Assembly: GCA_003648225.1 (NCBI GenBank)
Contig: QMOL01000224.1
Coordinates: 1-5,342, forward strand
Reading direction: 5' to 3'
DNA: 5,342 nt
Source of the DNA: Chlamydiota bacterium
GTDB taxonomy: Bacteria; Auribacterota; UBA3054; B51-G9
The notes under the pieces were generated by a model, which worked only from the letters and a program-made list of their open reading frames with translations, had not been told where the DNA came from and ran no database searches. Each line of letters begins with the position of its first letter. Position 1 is the first letter of the stretch. Shown here piece after piece: positions 1-5,098 of this stretch. The translations under genes and the position numbers were made by a program.

Positions 1-782
1 CCCTTTTCCTCCTCGCAACTATCGGAGTGCACATCTGGAAAGGAAAAGTTATTCCTAAACAGCCGCTTTATTTGATGTACGTCTTGAATATTTCTATGAT
101 TATATGGGGCGTCCTGACAGGGGCTTATTTCGGTGTTAATTTACCACAGCATGCCTTTGTTAAAAAATTTGTGATCCTTGACACCGCGAATTTCGGCGAA
201 ACTGTTTACTTTTGCTTCTGTGTCGCTCTGGCTCAACTCTTGATCGCCCACATCTGGAATGTTGTAAGATACATTAATTCCTGGAACGCACTCGCGGAAG
301 TTGGTCGCGCGGGAATAGTTATTACGATGTATTTTGTCGCGAATTTTCTTATTCTCAGTAAACCGCTGCCGGGCTTTGTTATCTATTTGGGAATTATTAG
401 CATTGTGCTTGCATTTGTTTTTTCATGTATCGGAAAAAAAGGCGAAGCACTTGTCGGAAATATTTTCCAATTCCCTTTTTCCGTTATTAACAGTTTCGGA
501 GATATAGCTTCTTATATACGTCTCTTCGCGGTCGGATACGCAAGTATGGCTACCGCACAAGCTTTTAATTCTCTCGCCTTAAATGTCGGCTTTAACAATA
601 TCCTTGCCGGTTTTTTTGCGGCAATAATTCTTATCCTCGGGCATTCACTTAATATGGCAATGGGTGGTCTTGCGGTACTTGTACATGGTTTGAGATTAAA
701 TATGTTGGAATTCTCAGGTCATCTTGGGCAGGAATGGAGTGGTGAAAAATATAATCCTCTAAAACGAAGTAAAGATGTATGA
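1..782 (+). CDS. ntpI: V/A-type ATP synthase subunit I (a-subunit homologue), C-terminal part, 5' end outside the window
   Basis: The reading frame is open from the left edge (first full codon at base 3), so the GTG at 27 is an internal valine and not the start. About 259 residues remain of a family usually 600-650 long; this is the membrane half, which forms the stationary ion half-channels against the rotor ring. Several hydrophobic helices are visible. The diagnostic stretch is GDIASYIRLFAVGYA, whose Arg (CGT at 519-521) corresponds to the essential arginine of the a/I subunit; further on come GHSLN and HGLRLNMLEF, the second conserved arginine region. The C-terminus (EWSGEKYNPLKR) looks natural for the family, so the gene was not cut by the genes inserted after it. 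Its stop overlaps the next start by 8 bp. Family knowledge: subunits I and K are normally adjacent in bacterial V-ATPase operons, and here they are separated by about 490 bp. The assignment is confident. Confidence 0.95.
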   Translation, partial: LFLLATIGVHIWKGKVIPKQPLYLMYVLNISMIIWGVLTGAYFGVNLPQHAFVKKFVILDTANFGETVYFCFCVALAQLLIAHIWNVVRYINSWNALAEVGRAGIVITMYFVANFLILSKPLPGFVIYLGIISIVLAFVFSCIGKKGEALVGNIFQFPFSVINSFGDIASYIRLFAVGYASMATAQAFNSLALNVGFNNILAGFFAAIILILGHSLNMAMGGLAVLVHGLRLNMLEFSGHLGQEWSGEKYNPLKRSKDV

Positions 783-1110
783 TTTAGACGAAAAAATTCT
801 TAAAGAAATTACATCGGCGATTGTAAATACAATTTCTCCGGAACAAATTATTTTTTTCGGTTCAAGAGTTGATGGAAGCAATGACCCTGATTCCGATCTG
901 GATTTACTGATAGTCGAAAAAGAATCTTTTAATATGATGAGAAGTCGAAGAGAAGATTTGAGGAAAATAAGACGGGCATTATCAAAATTTCATATTCCTA
1001 AAGATATACTTTTGTTTAGTAAAAGCGAAGTTGAATATTGGAAGGATGCTGTTAATCATGTTATTGCCAGGGCGTATAAAACAGGAAAGGTTTTGTATGA
1101 AAAAAACTAA
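775..1110 (+). CDS. MntA-like minimal nucleotidyltransferase (MNT domain), antitoxin-type
   Basis: A 111-residue protein with the complete small nucleotidyltransferase core. The motif GS-X10-D-X-D is exact (G29, S30, then D41 and D43 in SDLDLLIV), and a third acidic residue lies at D77 in the strand KDILLF. The metal-binding triad therefore looks intact. In the known MNT-HEPN (MntA/HepT, type VII) modules this protein neutralises the HEPN RNase by transferring AMP to a tyrosine; other MNT proteins have no known toxin. The start ATG lies inside the end of ntpI (8-bp overlap) with only a weak purine stretch upstream, so translation is probably coupled to the ATPase gene. The following reading frame resembles the end of a HEPN protein, which supports the TA origin. 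The location inside a V-ATPase operon is odd and suggests insertion. The fold is certain; a living antitoxin role is inference and is doubtful, because the partner appears truncated. Confidence 0.85.
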   Translation: MYDLDEKILKEITSAIVNTISPEQIIFFGSRVDGSNDPDSDLDLLIVEKESFNMMRSRREDLRKIRRALSKFHIPKDILLFSKSEVEYWKDAVNHVIARAYKTGKVLYEKN

Positions 1111-1268
1111 AGAAGCTGAAAAAATTCGACACTTTAATCGATTTAGTAGATTTTGCCGTTGAATTTCGGTATAATTTCTTCGAAGAGGATGTACCAATTG
1201 ATAGAAAAATAACTTGTAAAATTATATTTGAATTATTAGAATACATTAACAAAAAAATTAAGGAGTAA
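1097..1268 (+). pseudogene. Remnant of a HEPN-domain (HepT-like) partner, truncated and frame-disrupted
   Basis: From base 1101 to the TAA at 1266 a frame reads about 55 residues, including DLVDFAVEFRYNFFEEDV followed by a helix FELLEYINKKIKE. This matches the C-terminal part of HEPN proteins as I remember it: an 'RY' segment, an acidic linker and a final amphipathic helix. HEPN proteins are usually 110-140 residues, so more than half is missing, and no R-X4-6-H RNase motif is present. The only ATG, at 1097, has a good Shine-Dalgarno (AGGAAAGG, 1082-1089) but is in another frame and reaches a TGA at 1160-1162 after 21 codons. Ignoring one A of the seven at 1100-1106 would join this ATG to the HEPN frame and give a 56-residue protein beginning MKKLKKLKKF. 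It may be a decayed toxin, a slippage-dependent gene or a sequence error. It overlaps the nucleotidyltransferase by 14 bp and ends 2 bp before ntpK. Confidence 0.6.
1260..1265 (+). promoter_or_regulatory. Ribosome binding site of ntpK, inside the HEPN remnant
   Basis: AAGGAG stands five bases before the ATG at 1271 and fixes that start. The same six bases are the last two sense codons (AAG GAG) of the HEPN remnant, whose TAA follows at once. The end of the remnant may therefore be retained because it serves ntpK translation; that part is inference. Confidence 0.8.
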
Positions 1269-1270
1269 TT

Positions 1271-1720
1271 ATGGACTTATGGGTTTATTTAGGCGATTTT
1301 GGCGCAGTGGCTGTTCTCGGTATCGCTGGTGTCGGTTCGGCTATGGGATGTGGTACTGCCGGTATGGCAGCTATCGGAGCTTGGAAAAAATGTTATCTGC
1401 AAAATAAAGCTGCACCTTTCTTGCTGACAGCTTTCGTTGGTGCTCCGTTGACACAGACAATTTACGCGTTCATACTTATGAACACAAAATTTCTCGTCGC
1501 GGAAACAACACCGGAAAATTATATGCTGAAACTCGGCGCCGGTATTTGTGGCGGACTCGCTATCGGCGCATCAGCTTATTATCAGGGTAAAGGTGCTGCA
1601 GCTGCTTGTGACGCTTTCGCGGAAACAGGGAAAGGTTTTGCAAATAATCTTATCGTTCTCGGTATTACTGAAACGGTTGCCGTTTTCGTTCTCGCGTTTC
1701 TTATTATTGTAAAAATGTAA
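1271..1720 (+). CDS. ntpK: V/A-type ATP synthase subunit K (proteolipid c-ring subunit), Na+-type ligands
   Basis: A 149-residue, four-helix proteolipid made of two homologous hairpins; many such units form the membrane rotor ring turned by ion flow past subunit I. The glycine/alanine-rich helices (GIAGVGSAMGCGTAGMAAIGA and, in the second half, GICGGLAIGASAYYQGKGAAAA) are typical. The essential ion-binding glutamate is E134 in GITETVAVF of helix 4. The first hairpin carries T61-Q62 (APLTQTIY) instead of a carboxylate, so there is one acidic site per four-helix unit. Compared with E. hirae NtpK, whose Na+ site uses T64, Q65, Q110 and E139, the equivalents T61, Q62, Q105 and E134 are all present, which suggests Na+ coupling (inference from family knowledge). 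It is the last ATPase gene here. The 158-bp spacer after it and a strong hairpin suggest the transcript ends or is processed there. Confidence 0.95.
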   Translation: MDLWVYLGDFGAVAVLGIAGVGSAMGCGTAGMAAIGAWKKCYLQNKAAPFLLTAFVGAPLTQTIYAFILMNTKFLVAETTPENYMLKLGAGICGGLAIGASAYYQGKGAAAACDAFAETGKGFANNLIVLGITETVAVFVLAFLIIVKM

Positions 1721-1746
1721 TTTTTCTTGATAAGAATTTTAGCTTT

Positions 1747-1792
1747 CAATCAACAAAAATTGTTGGTTTCATTCAACATTTTTTGTCGATTG
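1747..1792 (+). terminator. Long hairpin downstream of ntpK
   Basis: Two 19-base arms (1747-1765 and 1774-1792) are reverse complements except at two positions, with an 8-base loop (GTTTCATT). The arms begin with CAATC and end with GATTG. It starts 26 bases after the ntpK stop. No run of T follows the stem, so it is not a textbook intrinsic terminator; the A/T-rich internal stem could act in either direction or protect the 3' end of the ATPase mRNA. The structure is seen directly, the role is inferred. Confidence 0.5.
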
Positions 1793-1807
1793 CCCACGGG
1801 ATGGCAA

Positions 1808-1853
1808 ATAGGTCTTATAAGTCCTATCAGGACCTGTCAGTCCTACTGGCCTA
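1808..1853. repeat. Small cluster of degenerate 9-bp repeats with GTCC/GGAC cores
   Basis: The stretch reads as consecutive near-9-bp units: ATAGGTCTT, ATAAGTCCT, ATCAGGACC, TGTCAGTCCT, ACTGGCCTA. Most carry GTCC or its complement GGAC, so alternative short stems are possible (AGGTC 1810-1814 with GACCT 1831-1835; AGGAC 1829-1833 with GTCCT 1840-1844). The period and the GGAC core recall the larger ACGGACYAA arrays at 3609-4499, but the flanking letters differ, so it may be a separate, decayed family. It fills most of the spacer between ntpK and the symporter. No clear promoter for the symporter could be identified beside it. Confidence 0.45.
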
Positions 1854-1878
1854 ATAATTCTTAACAAAATTCGTCATT

Positions 1879-3486
1879 ATGCAAAATAGAGAAAAATGGG
1901 GCTCAAGAATTGGGATCATCCTCGCCGTTGCAGGTAGCGCCGTTGGTCTTGGAAACTTTCTCAGATTCCCGGGACAGGCGTGCCAGAACGGCGGCGGCGC
2001 GTTTATGATCCCGTACTTTATCTCTTTCCTTCTGCTCGGTATTCCGTTGTGCTGGATCGAATGGACTCTCGGAAGATACGGAGGACAATTCTCCCACGGA
2101 AGTTTGCCGGGAATTTTTGACTCGGTTACTAAAAAGAAATGGGGGAAATATGTCGGTGTTCTCGGTTTATTTGTTCCGCTCGTAATCTTTTTCTATTACA
2201 CTTATCTTGAATCCTGGTGCCTCGGTTACAGCATCTTTTCTCTTGTCGGTAAATATTCTCATATCTCCGATCCAAAAGAAATGAGCGGGTTTCTCAGCGC
2301 GTTCCAAGGGCTTACTAAAAATTCCCATTTTAATACTCTGGGCATTGCCTACGGTTGTTTTGTTTTGACTTTCGTTGTTAATATGATCGTTATTTACAAA
2401 GGACTCGCAAAAGGTATTGAGTTTATCTGCAAAATCGCCGTGCCGATTTTAATCGCAGGCGGACTTTTCCTGATGATTCGTATCCTTACTCTTGGAACTC
2501 CAGACCCGTCAAAAGTTGATCTGAATGTGACTAACGCGCTCGGATTTATGTGGAATCCGGATTTTGCCGCATTGAGCCAGCCGAAAGTATGGCTCGCCGC
2601 CGCGGGACAAATTTTTTTCACCCTGAGTGTCGGCCTCGGCGCGATTATGACTTACGCTTCATATCTTAGAAAAAATGACGACATCGCTCTGTCGTCAACT
2701 ACCGCTGCTGGAATGAATGAACTTTTTGAAGTCGTTATCGGCGGTAGTATTGTCATCCCGGCAGCTTATCTGTTTCTTGGTCCTGAACTTACTTTGGCAA
2801 CTGCACAAAAAGGTGTTTTTGATTTGGGATTTGTTACTATGCCAATTGTTTTAAATAAAATCCCGTTCGGTGATATCTTCGGCTTTTATTGGTTCTTTCT
2901 CCTCTTTCTCGCGGGGATTACTTCATCTATCTCACTTATGCAGCCGATTATTTCTTTTCTTGAAGACGAATTCGGGTGGAATCGTCATAAATCCGCTCTC
3001 GCACTGGGTATCGTTTGTTTTGTGGTCGCTCACGCTTGTATTTTTGGCCTCGGTGCAGGTGTTCTTGACGAATTTGATTTCTGGGGCGGAACCCTCGCGA
3101 TTACAATCTGTGCCTTTGTAGAAGTTATGATTTTTATAATTTATATCGGACCTAAACGCGGATGGGAACTGCTTCACCGCGGCGCCGATATAAAAATCCC
3201 TGATATTTTTCGTTACTTATTTTATATTACTCCTTTTTATCTTGGCGCAATTCTGCTTTATTGGGCACTGTTTAACTGGGTGCCTTGGATAGTTAAACCG
3301 TTTGGAATTGATATGTCAATAGGTTGGATAAACAAATATCCATGGATTAATATTACGCAAAAAGTCTGCGAAAAAAATCCGCTGATTTTATATACTCGCG
3401 GCGGATTGCTCCTGCTTATTGCTTTATTACTTGCAATGATTTTTACCGCGTGGAAATTGAAGAAAAATAAAGGAGGTGCGAAATGA
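1879..3486 (+). CDS. LeuT-like sodium-coupled amino acid symporter (NSS/SNF family)
   Basis: A 535-residue membrane protein that resembles Aquifex LeuT along its whole length, with about 12 helices; it would import a neutral amino acid with Na+. The TM1 signature is GSAVGLGNFLRFP (19-31), then NGGGAFMIPY and EWTLGRYGG. Aligned to LeuT from memory, the Na1 ligands A21, N26, T248 (in QIFFTLS) and N280 and the Na2 ligands G19, V22, A345, T348 and S349 (AGITSS) are kept, as is Y107, which matches LeuT Y108. E284 corresponds to LeuT E290, the residue that makes transport chloride-independent. Substrate-pocket positions that differ are LeuT N21 (S20 here), F259 (L252), V104 (I103) and I359 (L352), so the substrate may not be leucine/alanine. 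The start is chosen because REKW aligns with the LeuT N-terminus; no Shine-Dalgarno is visible. Its stop overlaps the next start as ATGA. Confidence 0.96.
   Translation: MQNREKWGSRIGIILAVAGSAVGLGNFLRFPGQACQNGGGAFMIPYFISFLLLGIPLCWIEWTLGRYGGQFSHGSLPGIFDSVTKKKWGKYVGVLGLFVPLVIFFYYTYLESWCLGYSIFSLVGKYSHISDPKEMSGFLSAFQGLTKNSHFNTLGIAYGCFVLTFVVNMIVIYKGLAKGIEFICKIAVPILIAGGLFLMIRILTLGTPDPSKVDLNVTNALGFMWNPDFAALSQPKVWLAAAGQIFFTLSVGLGAIMTYASYLRKNDDIALSSTTAAGMNELFEVVIGGSIVIPAAYLFLGPELTLATAQKGVFDLGFVTMPIVLNKIPFGDIFGFYWFFLLFLAGITSSISLMQPIISFLEDEFGWNRHKSALALGIVCFVVAHACIFGLGAGVLDEFDFWGGTLAITICAFVEVMIFIIYIGPKRGWELLHRGADIKIPDIFRYLFYITPFYLGAILLYWALFNWVPWIVKPFGIDMSIGWINKYPWINITQKVCEKNPLILYTRGGLLLLIALLLAMIFTAWKLKKNKGGAK
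3471..3478 (+). promoter_or_regulatory. Strong ribosome binding site for the small transporter subunit
   Basis: AGGAGGTG lies four bases before the ATG at 3483, within the final codons of the symporter. It is the best Shine-Dalgarno in the window and is the main evidence that the short downstream frame is a real gene translated together with the symporter. Confidence 0.8.
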
Positions 3487-3626
3487 CAGCTTTAGGATGG
3501 ATTTTTATGATCACTTCGTGGGGACTGATTATATCTCTCTGCGCAGTCTGTTTTTACAAAGTGCTGACCACAAGAAAAGAAAATATCCACGCTCCATTGG
3601 ATATCGATACAGACCAAACGGACTAA
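3483..3626 (+). CDS. Small single-helix protein, MetS-like small subunit of the NSS transporter
   Basis: A 47-residue protein starting MTALGWIFMITSWG, with one hydrophobic helix over roughly residues 3-28 and a short polar tail (TTRKENIHAPLDIDTDQTD). The start overlaps the symporter stop as ATGA and is preceded by a perfect Shine-Dalgarno. Known biology: some bacterial NSS transporters, such as Corynebacterium MetP, need a one-helix small subunit (MetS) encoded immediately downstream. Size, topology, position and coupling all fit that family, though at this length sequence identity cannot be judged by eye. Oddly, the last six codons (from ACA at 3609) and the stop are made of the first two units of the 9-bp repeat array, so the original C-terminus may have been replaced or extended by the array. 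Confidence 0.75.
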   Translation: MTALGWIFMITSWGLIISLCAVCFYKVLTTRKENIHAPLDIDTDQTD

Positions 3627-3763
3627 ACGGACTAAACGGACTAAACGGACCAAACCGACTAAACGGACCAAACAGACCAAACGGACTAAACGGACCAAAC
3701 GGACCAAACCGACTAAACCGTCCAAACCGATTTCGTTGTGTCTGTTTTGTCTGTTATGTCCGT
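3609..3763. repeat. Left 9-bp repeat array: 13 forward units, junction core, 3 reverse units
   Basis: Thirteen uninterrupted 9-bp units run from 3609 to 3725, consensus ACGGACYAA: five are ACGGACTAA/CAA exact repeats in the first half, with variants ACAGAC, ACCGAC and a final ACCGTCCAA. The pattern then flips after the core CGATTTCGT (3728-3736) into three reverse-complement units (TGTGTCTGT, TTTGTCTGT, TATGTCCGT; 3737-3763). The forward and reverse parts can pair into a hairpin in RNA or single-stranded DNA. The A-rich stretch AAAAAATTAAAAAA then leads to the next start codon. The unit is a multiple of three, so every frame through it stays constant, giving translated shadows such as (NGL/NGP)n that are not genes. 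The TAA of unit two is the stop of the upstream small gene. Confidence 0.95.
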
Positions 3764-3777
3764 AAAAAATTAAAAAA

Positions 3778-4380
3778 ATGAAATCTATCAATAAGTCAGC
3801 ATTAAATTCAAACTCCGCTTCCAAAGTTTATGCTAAACATGGCGGGTATAAAAAATTGAAGGCTTATCAGGTAGCTGAACTGTGTTATGATTATACTTGT
3901 CGGTTTTGCGACCGATACATTCCTCGAAAAGATCGACATTACGACCAAATGGTGCAGGCGGCACGAAGCGGATTTCAAAATATTGCGGAAGGCAGTGAAG
4001 ATAGCGCTACAAGCAAAAAATTGGAAATGAATTTAACAAATGTTGCCAAAAGCAGCATCGGCGAATTAGAACGAGATTATAAAAAGTTTTTGACACGGCA
4101 TAATTTGAAGATTTGGCAGAAAGGAGAAAATATCTTTGAAGAAGCAAGAGCTTTACACCCTCAAACCGTAGAGGAAGCGGCAAGGTGGATTAATAAACCC
4201 GGACACGTACAGCCAATAAAAGAGCGTGCAGGAAATCTTGGCGCAATTCTCGCAAACCAGGCGCACTGGCTCATTGAACGTTTGCTGGAACGACAAGCGA
4301 ATGATTTTGAAAAAAATGGCGGATTCTCCGAACGGTTGTATAAAACCCGAAAAGAATTTAAAAGAAAAAGAACGGACTAA
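3778..4380 (+). CDS. Four helix bundle protein (bIVP/S23 type) with C-terminal suffix domain
   Basis: A 200-residue soluble protein. After a polar leader of about 20 residues, GGYKKLKAYQVAELCYDYT opens the four-helix bundle; the family signature is DQMVQAARSGFQNIAEGS (56-73), followed by NVAKSSIGELERDYKKFL in helix 3. Residues about 150-195 (GNLGAILANQAHWLIERLL, then EKNGGFSERLYKTRKE) match the 'four helix bundle suffix' domain that follows such bundles in some bacteria. The molecular function is unknown; relatives are encoded in 23S rRNA intervening sequences, and Avd of diversity-generating retroelements has the same fold with a basic, nucleic-acid-binding surface. No Shine-Dalgarno precedes the ATG (the upstream is A-rich). 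The final three codons, ACG GAC TAA, are the first unit of the right repeat array, so the protein ends in TD like the small transporter subunit. The family assignment is confident; function and mobility are not. Confidence 0.92.
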   Translation: MKSINKSALNSNSASKVYAKHGGYKKLKAYQVAELCYDYTCRFCDRYIPRKDRHYDQMVQAARSGFQNIAEGSEDSATSKKLEMNLTNVAKSSIGELERDYKKFLTRHNLKIWQKGENIFEEARALHPQTVEEAARWINKPGHVQPIKERAGNLGAILANQAHWLIERLLERQANDFEKNGGFSERLYKTRKEFKRKRTD

Positions 4381-4499
4381 ACGGACCAAACAGACAGTAT
4401 CTATTTCGATGCATCGATTTCGTCTGTTATGTCTGTTATGTCTGTTATGTCTGTTATGTCTGTTATGTCTGTTGTGTCCGTTTCGTCTGTTTCGTCCGT
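4372..4499. repeat. Right 9-bp repeat array: 3 forward units, palindromic core, 9 reverse units; probable bidirectional terminator
   Basis: Forward units ACGGACTAA, ACGGACCAA and a degenerate ACAGACAGT (4372-4398) are followed by a spacer with the perfect palindrome CGATGCATCG (4407-4416) and the core CGATTTCGT (4415-4423, identical to the left array). Nine reverse units then run 4419-4499: TTCGTCTGT, five identical TATGTCTGT, TGTGTCCGT, TTCGTCTGT, TTCGTCCGT. It sits between convergent genes. On the plus strand the array is followed by a run of six T (4502-4507), and on the minus strand by T-rich sequence complementary to the end of the four-helix-bundle gene, so a hairpin here could stop transcription both ways. 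Five identical units in a row suggest recent expansion by slippage. Confidence 0.93.
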
Positions 4500-5071
4500 T
4501 ATTTTTTCTTCCCAATCATATTCACCATTAAAAACGGCAGATATCTTCTTTTCTTTGTAAGAAATCGTTTTTTGATCTTTAATTTATTATCCTCATCACC
4601 ATTTTTAATTTCTATTAATTCACCCGGCTGATTTGTAGAATAATAAATATCTTTCCAATCAAAATCAGGAAAAAGTTCTATAATGCCCTTCCACGAAAAT
4701 CTGAAGTAATCATCGGGATAAGGATGATATGCCCATACCCACGGAACACTAATAAATAACGCCCCACCGTTTTTTATTAGCGAAGTTAAATTATCAGCCA
4801 TTCTCCATGGCTGCTTGACATGTTCAAGAACCGAGCAGCAAATCCCGAGAGAAAAATAATTTTCTTTTAAATCAGCAATTCCTTCGGTCAGGTCGCAAAC
4901 GCAGTCAACATTTTTTCCCGCCTCAAGGTCAACACCGATGTACTCATTTTTATTATAGAATTCGCGGAAAGAAGAAGTATTCCCGTAATCTTTACTACCG
5001 ATTTCGAGGACCGCACCCTCAACTTTCGGCATAAATTTTTTAAGATAGATTTCCTGATTAATATCGCCCAT
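4499..5071 (-). CDS. Class I SAM-dependent methyltransferase (Methyltransf_11/23-like)
   Basis: A 190-residue Rossmann-fold methyltransferase. Motif I is VLEIGSKDYG (21-30), binding S-adenosylmethionine; the acidic residue that would hold the ribose hydroxyls is D48 in YIGVDLEAG; CDLTE (59-63) and the post-motif CSVLEHVKQPWRMADNL (79-95) are standard, followed by the strand GGALFISVPW. After that, HPYPDDYFRFSWKGI resembles methyltransferases in surface-polysaccharide and glycan clusters, but the substrate cannot be read from the sequence. The C-terminus is strongly basic and ends GKKK. The start is supported by GGAG (complement of 5078-5081) six bases upstream. The stop codon (complement of 4499-4501) shares one base with the last unit of the right repeat array. 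It converges on the four-helix-bundle gene. Domain assignment is firm; the specific reaction is unknown. Confidence 0.9.
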   Translation of the reverse strand: MGDINQEIYLKKFMPKVEGAVLEIGSKDYGNTSSFREFYNKNEYIGVDLEAGKNVDCVCDLTEGIADLKENYFSLGICCSVLEHVKQPWRMADNLTSLIKNGGALFISVPWVWAYHPYPDDYFRFSWKGIIELFPDFDWKDIYYSTNQPGELIEIKNGDEDNKLKIKKRFLTKKRRYLPFLMVNMIGKKK

Positions 5072-5098
5072 TATTTTCTCCGTTAAAATTATATAGCT

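Larger units (their letters stand above)
3609..4499. mobile_element. Candidate element: four-helix-bundle gene bounded by inverted 9-bp repeat arrays
   Basis: The 13 forward units at the left end and the 9 reverse units at the right end are long imperfect inverted repeats around a single gene; each side also has a short oppositely oriented arm next to the gene. Known relatives of the encoded protein occur in 23S rRNA intervening sequences, which are likewise stem-bounded inserts, and as Avd in diversity-generating retroelements. There is no transposase and no visible target-site duplication, so mobility is inference. It could instead be a fixed gene within an expanded intergenic repeat that works as a bidirectional terminator. 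Confidence 0.4.

Noticed and set aside
27..29. GTG at 27 as the start of subunit I
   Set aside because: The frame is open to the left edge with membrane-type sequence, and the family is more than twice as long.
982..1252. Two short minus-strand frames opposite the nucleotidyltransferase and HEPN remnant
   Set aside because: No recognisable domain, low-complexity composition, and antisense to better-supported coding sequence.
3609..3763. CRISPR array
   Set aside because: Units are 9 bp, contiguous and without unique spacers; no cas genes are present.
3476..3781. 101-residue plus-strand frame with (NGL/NGP)n tripeptide repeats
   Set aside because: It is a translation of the 9-bp array, which stays open in every frame lacking TAA; the first third overlaps the better-supported small transporter subunit in another frame.
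3492..3824. Minus-strand frame with (VRL)n repeats
   Set aside because: Same 9-bp periodicity read backwards; no domain, and it overlaps two better genes.
3609..4499. Diversity-generating retroelement based on the Avd-like fold
   Set aside because: No reverse transcriptase, template repeat or variable target gene is visible; the protein carries the suffix-domain architecture instead.
4153..4531. Frames on both strands across the right array, (HNR)n and (LLC)n repeats
   Set aside because: Artefacts of the 9-bp units; they overlap the four-helix-bundle and methyltransferase genes.
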